In this document: piece after piece, positions 1 to 5,631 of the stretch | Position numbering within the stretch: the stretch's first letter is position 1 | How the letters are laid out: every line of letters starts with the position of its first letter | Origin: Candidatus Heimdallarchaeota archaeon AB_125 | GTDB taxonomy: Archaea; Asgardarchaeota; Heimdallarchaeia; Heimdallarchaeales; Heimdallarchaeaceae | Assembly: GCA_001940755.1 (NCBI GenBank) | Contig: MEHH01000144.1 | Span: 1-7,115 of the forward strand | Direction of reading: 5' to 3' | DNA: 7,115 nt | The notes under the pieces: model-generated | What the model saw: the letters and a program-made list of their open reading frames with translations, nothing else | Database searches by the model: none | Told to the model about the DNA's origin: nothing | Program-made: the position numbers and the translations under genes

Positions 1-1030
1 AGACTGAATATCTTCTCTCAGGGGGTGCAATGATTTTAACTTCCATTGTTTCTGGAACAAGTTCAGTTAATTCCTTGTGTAAACGTTCCTTAAGACCTGG
101 GAACATTGTTGAACCACCGGATAAAACGATATTTGCGTATAGATCTCTTCTGAGATCGACATCACAATTCTGAATGGATCTGTAGATTAATTCGTCTAAT
201 GGGTTTTCTTCTGAACCGATAGCACCTGGATTAAAAAGCAACTCGGGAGCCATGAAACGCTCGGCACCGATGGTTAATGTTTCACCATCTGGTAGTGTGT
301 AAGTTTTTTCCATTCCAGATACTTTCTCTGCTAGTTTTAGTTCTTTTTCTGGATCTAAAGCTACGTAACAAAGGCGCTCTTTAATATCACGGACAATTTC
401 TCTTTCAGCACTGCTGGATAGAGAATAACCTCTTTGACGTAGAAGTCTTCTAAGGTAATCTGTAATATCTCGACCACCAATATCGGATCTGTGAATCGCA
501 TGACTTATTGCGAAACCTTCGTAGACTGGAACTATGTGAGTAACTCCATCTCCAGAGTCTACAACTATACCAGTTGTACGACCAGAAGCATAAAGTGATA
601 GAATAGCTTGCATTGATATATACATTGCGGGAACATTGAATGTATCAAACATTAATTCAGCCATTTTCTCCTTGTTTTGATTTTTGTTTAATGGAGGTTC
701 AGTTAATAGAACAGGATGTTCATTTGGATTGACTCTTAAATCATTATAAAATGTATAATGCCAAATTCTTTCCATAGCATCCCAATCTTGAACTTGTCCA
801 TGTTCGACTGGATAAACAAGTTTCAAAACACCACGGAGATTAATTGCTTCCTCGCCTATGTAATACTCTCGAACATAGTGTTCAACATCAGTCATGATGA
901 TCTGATATTTTGGATAACCAATTATTGTTGGAAAAACACTTCTTGGTTGATCCTCGCCTGCAAAACCGTTCTTTGTAAAACCTGTACCGTTATCTATAAC
1001 CAGCGGTTTATTTTGAATCATCTCTTCCAT
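1..1030 (-). CDS. Eukaryote-like actin (Asgard actin / 'Lokiactin' type), 3' end beyond window
   Basis: ATP-binding cytoskeletal protein expected to polymerise into filaments in the cytoplasm. My translation gives 343 complete residues plus the first base of a Trp codon. Seen directly: phosphate loop 1 DNGTG at 13-17; GFAG at 22-25; YPVEHG with H77 at the position of the methylated actin His73; EHPVLLTE near 104-111; Q141 (actin Gln137, catalytic); VVDSGDGVTH near 156-165 with D158 and D161; AEREIVRDIKE near 208-218; LSGGSTMFPG near 303-312; IIAPPERRYSV at the cut end. Register against human actin is almost gap-free, with about +2 near the start and +4 afterwards, caused by two extra residues in the DNase-I-binding loop (about 43-56). 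About 37 C-terminal residues are missing off the edge. ATG at 1030 is chosen because AGTGAT lies 4 bases upstream and the protein starts just before the phosphate loop. Far closer to true actin than to MreB, ParM or crenactin. Identification is very secure; filament behaviour is inferred from the family. Confidence 0.97.
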   Translation of the reverse strand, partial: MEEMIQNKPLVIDNGTGFTKNGFAGEDQPRSVFPTIIGYPKYQIIMTDVEHYVREYYIGEEAINLRGVLKLVYPVEHGQVQDWDAMERIWHYTFYNDLRVNPNEHPVLLTEPPLNKNQNKEKMAELMFDTFNVPAMYISMQAILSLYASGRTTGIVVDSGDGVTHIVPVYEGFAISHAIHRSDIGGRDITDYLRRLLRQRGYSLSSSAEREIVRDIKERLCYVALDPEKELKLAEKVSGMEKTYTLPDGETLTIGAERFMAPELLFNPGAIGSEENPLDELIYRSIQNCDVDLRRDLYANIVLSGGSTMFPGLKERLHKELTELVPETMEVKIIAPPERRYSV

Positions 1031-1097
1031 AGATATCACTTTTACTTGTTTTTATTGAATCCAAATTTCGTTATGGTCTTATGTATTTTTAACCTTG

Positions 1098-1111
1098 AAG
1101 TATATATTAAA
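1098..1111 (-). promoter_or_regulatory. Candidate TATA box for the actin gene (proximal)
   Basis: On the minus strand this reads TTTAATATATACTT, a good match to an archaeal TATA element. A start about 25 bases downstream would leave a 5' leader of roughly 45 bases before the actin ATG at 1030. A separate promoter fits the 225-base gap and the T-rich tract after the upstream subunit C gene. AT-rich intergenic DNA produces such matches easily, so this is a candidate only. Confidence 0.4.
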
Positions 1112-1154
1112 TGTTTTGATAGTATTAGCCGCAATGACATGAACACTATCGTAG

Positions 1155-1164
1155 CTTTTATAAG
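1155..1164 (-). promoter_or_regulatory. Candidate TATA box for the actin gene (distal)
   Basis: The minus strand reads CTTATAAAAG, close to the canonical TATA core, about 125 bases upstream of the actin start. Used alone it would give a leader of about 100 bases. The 6-bp inverted repeat GATAGT (1118-1123) / ACTATC (1145-1150) lies between the two TATA candidates. Only mapping of RNA 5' ends could show which is used. Confidence 0.35.
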
Positions 1165-1220
1165 TAAAACACAAGAATTTCTCGCCATTACAAGCTCTAG
1201 TTCAATCTAGAATAAATCAT

Positions 1221-1238
1221 TGTTTTACAATAAAAACA
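1221..1238 (-). terminator. Possible transcription terminator after the subunit C gene
   Basis: Starting 18 bases past the subunit C stop, the minus strand carries a T-run (TGTTTTTATTG) within a weak inverted repeat, TGTTTT / AAAACA with a 6-base loop. Archaeal polymerase terminates at T-rich stretches, so this could end the I-C transcript. The stem is nearly all A-T and weak. Confidence 0.35.
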
Positions 1239-1255
1239 GATTCAGAGTATTAGAA

Positions 1256-2248
1256 CTATAAACTACCATAATAAAGTAGATTTTCTCTAATCTCTTCTTC
1301 ACTGAAACCTGCACTTATACCAACAATGATTCTGATTACATCCATGATTTCAGCCAATTTTATTTCAAAGAATCCAATTAAGGCATCCATTTGGAGAACA
1401 GTTCCATATCTGAAGGTTTTCTTCCAATAATTTAGTAGATATCTTTCAACAGCAAATTCAAGCTCATGAAGAGGAACCTCTTTGGCTCCGATATATTCAG
1501 CAAAAACAGTTCGATAAGGTGCATAATTATATATTTCTAAGACTTCTTGAATACTTGAAGAGTTTAATCCTTTAGCAATGAATTTGTTTGGTAAAATATA
1601 TCTATAAGCTGGAATACCTAAAGCTATGCATCGACAGAGTGCTAGAATATTTTTCATATTGACGTATTTATTATAGTGTTTTGATACTTTAGGAAGAATA
1701 CTGTAAACATACTGATCTATAGCTGATTCCAAAGGAGTAAATCTACCGCTGGTTTTAAACTCTTCATTTGCTTTCCTTAGATATCTTTGCAAAATTTGGT
1801 TCTTTTGGATTGAGATTATCTCATCAATTGACATATTTAGCAACTTAGAATAATAATCAATAGAGTAATCTGCTACAGGAACAAGACGGGAGAGAATTTC
1901 TTCCTGTTTACTCCCTCTATATATGCCTTGGAGTACCATGCGAAGATTTTCTGCATTATATCTCTCACTATAAATCCTAAGTTTCTGCTTTACTGAAGAA
2001 CCTGCTTGCTTGTAAAATTTCAACAATAATTCAGAATAAGAATTTTTGAGATTTCTTGCTACATCTGAAATCTGGGTTTCAAAGTTTAAATCACCAATGA
2101 TGTCGTCATATGAAGTTTGAGTAAAAGCTGCTCTTAATTCTGTTAAATTTCTTGAAGATAATAACAAATTAATCTGTGATTTTGTTAGGAAGTTGCTAAT
2201 AACTCCATGAGCTCTTCCTAGAATATAACTAATATCTCCAAACGACAT
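1256..2248 (-). CDS. atpC: V/A-type ATP synthase subunit C (eukaryotic subunit d equivalent)
   Basis: Cytoplasmic subunit that caps the membrane rotor ring of the V/A-type ATPase and couples it to the central shaft; helical, without catalytic residues. I prefer the ATG at 2248 (330 residues) to the in-frame ATG at 2272. The 2248 start has AAGGTAG 5 bases upstream, lies one base after the subunit I stop (TAAaATG), and gives the family-like N-terminus MSFGDISYILGR. Family features seen: RYNAENLRMVLQG at about 96-108, one of the repeated helical elements of this fold, and a C-terminal block from about 273 including NYWKKTFRYG and the IRIIVGISAGFSEEEIRENL segment, the usual ending of subunit C. 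No transmembrane segment is apparent. It is cotranscribed with subunit I, and its product contacts that subunit's cytoplasmic domain in known complexes. Length is slightly short but normal. Stop is TAG. Confidence 0.93.
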   Translation of the reverse strand: MSFGDISYILGRAHGVISNFLTKSQINLLLSSRNLTELRAAFTQTSYDDIIGDLNFETQISDVARNLKNSYSELLLKFYKQAGSSVKQKLRIYSERYNAENLRMVLQGIYRGSKQEEILSRLVPVADYSIDYYSKLLNMSIDEIISIQKNQILQRYLRKANEEFKTSGRFTPLESAIDQYVYSILPKVSKHYNKYVNMKNILALCRCIALGIPAYRYILPNKFIAKGLNSSSIQEVLEIYNYAPYRTVFAEYIGAKEVPLHELEFAVERYLLNYWKKTFRYGTVLQMDALIGFFEIKLAEIMDVIRIIVGISAGFSEEEIRENLLYYGSL

Positions 2249-2249
2249 T

Positions 2250-5200
2250 TTAACTACCTTTTTTCGGTACAAAATTAATGACTACCAGTTTCTCTTTTAA
2301 TGGTAGAAATTCCTTACCATCTCCTGTATAGAATTTAGTAAACCATTCTACCCAATGAAGCCTTAGTGTATTGAGGAAAGAAAGTAACCCTTCTAAAGGC
2401 AATATAATACAAATTCCTAGTACTATACCTACAACCCACCAAACCCATGAAATACTAAGAGCTGAAGCATAATGTCCGTGTATAAGTCCTCCAAAGGAAC
2501 TCAAATCAATATTAGCTACGTCAAGAAATGAACCTGAGAAAGTTGATACTCCTGCAAGTAGATCTGTTCCTGTCAAAGTAAATGGCAAACCACTTAGAAT
2601 AGCGTGAACTAGTAATAGTGCCATTAATCGGCTGAAGGAAAGTGTGTTAGAGATTAATGCCAAAATATGATCTATTGCATCCATGATTCCCTCTGACTTC
2701 GCATGAAGGTATTCCAAGACAAACAGTACAGGAATCAACCCAACCAAATATACTAACCAAGACGGTAATTGCTGGAGTGTAAAATGAAATGCATGCCATT
2801 CAATTCCATCTCCTACAATTATGTTGAAAAGCAGTGTAAATATTCCAACATAGATAATAGATAATGAAAGAGGGGCTCCCCATGAAGCAAATCCGTGACC
2901 ATATCTAATGTTTTGATACACTTTTAACAAAATTCCTAACTGGATCATTAGAAATCCTATAGATAATGCAACGATTAGAAATAATTTTGTTTCATGTAAT
3001 GGGTTGATTAGTGGGATCCAGTCAACACCAATTTTATGCATTAGCTCTGGAATCAAATGCTCATCTCCAAGTATTGAACCAAAGAAAAATCCAAATATCG
3101 TTGAAGATAATCCACAAACGAGAAGAAGTTCCGCTCCTGAATAAAGATAACCTGTCATAGATTCATCAGGTTCAATTTTGTTTTTCTTCTTCTTGTAAAG
3201 GAGAAATCCTGCTACTAAAGCAAGCATTATCCCGTGACCAACGTCTGCAAACATAATACCAAAGAGAAGTGGGAATGTAAATCTGATAATTGAATAAGGA
3301 TCGACCTGTTTTGGGTTTGGTTGGCCTATACCACCTATTATTCCTCTTACAGCACCAAACACTTTTCCTCTTTTTGTAATTGAGGGATTAACTAAAGGTA
3401 CTTCAGGATTTTCTGTTATTTCCAAATCAAAAGGCAATGAATCTTTATTTTTCATTAATTGCTTTAAAGCTTCTTTAGATACCCATCCCCAAAGGACAAT
3501 CTTTCCTTCTGAAACTTGACATAACTCAAGTGAGTTCAGTCTATTATTCTCAATGGTAATAAGTTCTTCACAAGCAATTATTTTATCGATGACAGAATTC
3601 CTGATGTTTTCAAGTTCCTCTTCCTTTATATTAAGCTCTTTCTCGAGTTCTTTTAATGTATCTTTCAGTGAAACCTTTCTTTCTACTAAAGACATATCTG
3701 ATTCTATTGGTTGAAATGAATACTCACCTAACACTCGAGAGATGGCAGATTCATATTCCTTTAAAGAAAGAACTAAGATATTTCTATCGTTTGAGCTTGA
3801 ATCTGTAGGTTCAGAGTCCCAAAAAATAAGGTTATTATCAGTTACTTCATTCAAAAAGAATCTAACAGATTTTAGGTTTGATTCAGGAATTACCCCTAAA
3901 TGAGTAACAGTTTGAAATCCACTCTGTAATAAAACAGCATCTATACCTTTATCCTGTAAACCTTCTTCAAAAGGAAGAGATAATTTTATCTGATCCCGTT
4001 TCTTTTTGACATCTTCTGTGTTTGCGGAAGCATCAGAAATTTTTTGTTCACTTTCACGAAGGAAATTTTCTATGAATGCTTTTGAGTGTTTATAGTCATC
4101 TACTATCTGAAACTGTTCAGATTTATGATCCTTAATATCCTTAATTTTAAGAATATTAGATAATTTATTAATTCTAGATTGATATTGATTTAATTCCTGT
4201 CTCTGTTTGGAGATATCTTCTAGAACCTTCTCATTCAATGATCCGATTTTAACTGGATGTACTGCATTGAGTGAGTATAAATGTGAAATGAATTGACGTG
4301 AAAACTTCTCTGGACTTTCTAATCTAACAAAGAGTGATTTCTTTGCAAAAAGAAAACCTTCACCTCCTCCTGAGTGTGGAGGATGAGGAATGTGTTTTTC
4401 CAGTTCTTTATCATCGCTTTTTGGATACTTCTGTAGCAGTAGTTCTTGCTCTCTATCTCTCTCTTTTTTGCGAGATAGAGGAACATCTTCTAAAACAGTA
4501 ACTTTACTTTCTAAATTCAGCGGGTCTATCTCATTTACAAAATTAGAGTATTCTTTTGATGTTACCCAACCCCACAAAGTAAAGTTCTTAGAGGTTGTTC
4601 GTCCTTTTTCTTCTAAGGATAGAGATTCATGAGTGGCTTTTATTAAGGTTAAATGATATCTAACTTTCTTTGATAATTCTTCTGATAATATAGCAATATT
4701 GCTAACTAATTTTTCGCTATCTTTAGTTATTTCAGAATAAAGGTCTCCAATTTTAGTTGTTTTTCTTATTTCTTCTAAAGATTTGAGAATCTTGAGATCA
4801 AATTCTGTTTCATCAAAGTAGTTCTCTTTGAGAATTTCAAGGATTCTTTCTTCATAATCAACTAGAGAAATACATAACATCACTTTTTTCTCTTCGTCTT
4901 CAGTTGAGGTACTCCATAAAAACAATTTTCCAGCAGTAATCTCGTTAAGATAGAATTTAATAATTCCTTCATATGAACCGTGAATTTCTCCTAATGCAGT
5001 GAATGTTTTTGAACCTGAAGATAATAAATCAATAGAAAATTCTTCATCGATTTCACTTTGAAATTGCTTCAAGGCTGTAAGAATTCTATTTTCTTTCTCC
5101 AATTTTTGTAATTCACTTTTTTTACTGATTATTTGTTCCTCGTATTCTTGTAGAAAGACATCTAGATTTTTAGTAATTTCATCATGATTTTGCACTTGTT

Positions 5201-5444
5201 CAAAATCATCCTCTTTTAGTGGTGGTAGTTCTTCCAACTTAATGCCAAGAACAGTACCCAAGTTCACTATTCTTTTCCATCTATCCTCCAAAATATCTTT
5301 AGTTGACTGAATTCTTGCTTGCTCCCTAGGACTCTGAGGATCAACAATTATCTGTTCATAAATGTCAAGAGAGGATATCTTTGCCAATAGTGCATTGGTA
5401 TTTTTGACAGGTATTTGAACTTTAACTAGTTTAAACTTTGCCAT
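2250..5444 (-). CDS. atpI: V/A-type ATP synthase subunit I (a-subunit equivalent) with duplicated N-terminal domain
   Basis: Membrane stator subunit that forms the proton half-channels beside the rotor ring and, through its cytoplasmic arm, holds the peripheral stalks. The product has 1064 residues against roughly 620-700 for typical archaeal subunit I. Domains: cytoplasmic unit 1 (about 1-324), a charged then Pro/Gly-rich linker (about 325-365, PHPPHSGGGEG), cytoplasmic unit 2 (about 366-685), and a membrane domain (about 715-1045) with seven or eight hydrophobic helices. Unit 2 is a diverged copy of unit 1. Coiled-coil-like charged helices occur near 84-130, 215-275, 405-485 and 585-640. 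The membrane domain has the family signatures FADVGHGI (732-739), SNTLSFSRLMALLL (932-945, R939 being the essential channel arginine), and LNTLRLHWVEWFTKFYTGDG (1024-1043, R1028 being the second conserved arginine), so it should be functional. The ATG at 5444 has GGTGG 7 bases upstream. The reading frame is continuous, with no sign of frameshift. It heads an operon with subunit C. Confidence 0.95.
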   Translation of the reverse strand: MAKFKLVKVQIPVKNTNALLAKISSLDIYEQIIVDPQSPREQARIQSTKDILEDRWKRIVNLGTVLGIKLEELPPLKEDDFEQVQNHDEITKNLDVFLQEYEEQIISKKSELQKLEKENRILTALKQFQSEIDEEFSIDLLSSGSKTFTALGEIHGSYEGIIKFYLNEITAGKLFLWSTSTEDEEKKVMLCISLVDYEERILEILKENYFDETEFDLKILKSLEEIRKTTKIGDLYSEITKDSEKLVSNIAILSEELSKKVRYHLTLIKATHESLSLEEKGRTTSKNFTLWGWVTSKEYSNFVNEIDPLNLESKVTVLEDVPLSRKKERDREQELLLQKYPKSDDKELEKHIPHPPHSGGGEGFLFAKKSLFVRLESPEKFSRQFISHLYSLNAVHPVKIGSLNEKVLEDISKQRQELNQYQSRINKLSNILKIKDIKDHKSEQFQIVDDYKHSKAFIENFLRESEQKISDASANTEDVKKKRDQIKLSLPFEEGLQDKGIDAVLLQSGFQTVTHLGVIPESNLKSVRFFLNEVTDNNLIFWDSEPTDSSSNDRNILVLSLKEYESAISRVLGEYSFQPIESDMSLVERKVSLKDTLKELEKELNIKEEELENIRNSVIDKIIACEELITIENNRLNSLELCQVSEGKIVLWGWVSKEALKQLMKNKDSLPFDLEITENPEVPLVNPSITKRGKVFGAVRGIIGGIGQPNPKQVDPYSIIRFTFPLLFGIMFADVGHGIMLALVAGFLLYKKKKNKIEPDESMTGYLYSGAELLLVCGLSSTIFGFFFGSILGDEHLIPELMHKIGVDWIPLINPLHETKLFLIVALSIGFLMIQLGILLKVYQNIRYGHGFASWGAPLSLSIIYVGIFTLLFNIIVGDGIEWHAFHFTLQQLPSWLVYLVGLIPVLFVLEYLHAKSEGIMDAIDHILALISNTLSFSRLMALLLVHAILSGLPFTLTGTDLLAGVSTFSGSFLDVANIDLSSFGGLIHGHYASALSISWVWWVVGIVLGICIILPLEGLLSFLNTLRLHWVEWFTKFYTGDGKEFLPLKEKLVVINFVPKKGS
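2254..2260 (-). promoter_or_regulatory. Ribosome-binding site of subunit C (decides the start)
   Basis: AAGGTAG on the minus strand ends 5 bases before the ATG at 2248 and lies inside the last codons of subunit I. It would fall downstream of the alternative ATG at 2272, so it supports the shorter subunit C and suggests translational coupling of the pair. Confidence 0.65.
3390..4349 (-). repeat. Subunit I cytoplasmic domain, copy 2 (residues about 366-685)
   Basis: Second copy, directly joined to the membrane domain as in ordinary subunit I. Landmarks: FAKKSLFVRLESP at its start, matching the extreme N-terminus of copy 1; QSGFQTVTHLGVI (507-519); FFLNEVT (529-535); LIFWDSE (539-545); LSLKEYESAI (559-568); VLWGWVSKEA (650-659); ITENPEVPL (676-684). 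The copy covers the whole domain, including the start region, so a full unit was duplicated. The two copies differ at many positions, so the event is old rather than a recent or assembly-made repeat. Confidence 0.88.
4451..4480 (-). repeat. 9-bp perfect inverted repeat at the end of copy 1
   Basis: CTCTATCTC (4451-4459) and GAGATAGAG (4472-4480) are exact reverse complements around a 12-base spacer, inside the coding sequence at the copy 1/linker boundary (around residues 322-332). It could form a hairpin in the mRNA. Purine-rich codons for Arg/Lys/Glu could produce this by chance. Confidence 0.4.
4473..5444 (-). repeat. Subunit I cytoplasmic domain, copy 1 (residues about 1-324)
   Basis: First of two diverged protein-level copies of the subunit I N-terminal domain. 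Landmarks shared with copy 2: start MAKFKLVKVQIP; SGSKTFTALGEI (143-154); FYLNEIT (164-170); LFLWS (174-178); ISLVDYEERI (192-201); TLWGWVTSKE (289-298); LEDVPL (318-323). The order and spacing match copy 2 with an offset of about 361-366 residues. Confidence 0.88.
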
Positions 5445-5451
5445 TCATTAG

Positions 5452-5456
5452 CCACC
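5452..5456 (-). promoter_or_regulatory. Weak ribosome-binding site of subunit I
   Basis: GGTGG on the minus strand, 7 bases before the ATG at 5444. An overlapping ATG four bases upstream of the chosen one is in a different frame, so the start of MAKFKL is not in doubt. Confidence 0.45.
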
Positions 5457-5488
5457 GATACTCTAACTAATCACGATAGGAGTTTTTG

Positions 5489-5508
5489 GGAAGATTTTAA
5501 AACCTTCC
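5489..5508 (-). promoter_or_regulatory. TATA-containing promoter of the ATPase I-C operon, within a 20-bp palindrome
   Basis: The minus strand reads GGAAGGTTTTAAAATCTTCC. Nine of ten positions pair with the opposite arm; the tenth is a G/T mismatch. The central TTTTAAAA is TATA-like and the purine-rich GAGAGGAAGG just upstream resembles a B-recognition element. Transcription would start near 5470, about 25 bases before the ATG at 5444. A palindrome covering the TATA box is where a dimeric regulator would block TATA-binding protein, so this may be an operator as well as a promoter; that part is inference. Confidence 0.5.
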
Positions 5509-5597
5509 TCTCTGGCAGAAGCTAATATCACAGAAGTGCTTACAAAATACTTATTTGAACATACATAAAATAACAGAAGGAAACTGTAAAATCTAAT

Positions 5598-5613
5598 AAA
5601 AAAAAGAAAAAAA
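5598..5613 (-). terminator. T-tract terminator after the solute-binding protein gene
   Basis: About 18 bases past the TAA of the solute-binding protein gene the minus strand runs T7, C, T8 (seen as a near-unbroken A run on the plus strand). I see no hairpin, as expected for archaeal T-tract termination. It separates this gene from the ATPase operon. The rest of the 187-base gap shows only the ATPase promoter and ribosome-binding site. Confidence 0.7.
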
Positions 5614-5631
5614 GGGAGGAAATTAAATGGT

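Noticed and set aside
1042..1188. Minus-strand open frame of 48 codons (starts MARNSCVLLIK) ending 11 bases before the actin ATG
   Set aside because: It has no ribosome-binding site and overlaps both TATA candidates of the actin gene. A small basic peptide cannot be fully excluded, but nothing supports it.
758..1210. Plus-strand open frame of 150 codons
   Set aside because: It lies mostly opposite the actin coding sequence, whose protein is unmistakable, and its translation is low-complexity and Phe/Ile/Asn-rich with no family resemblance.
2249..2272. Longer subunit C beginning at the ATG at 2272
   Set aside because: It adds MYRKKVVK, which overlaps subunit I and is unlike family N-termini; the ribosome-binding site lies downstream of it and serves the ATG at 2248.
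4390..4632. Plus-strand open frame of 80 codons
   Set aside because: Antisense to subunit I; its Ser-rich translation is the mirror of the charged coiled-coil and linker codons.
2250..5444. Assembly-generated duplication or fused reads as the cause of the long subunit I
   Set aside because: The two copies are strongly diverged at protein level and share no long DNA identity that I could see, which an assembly artefact would show.
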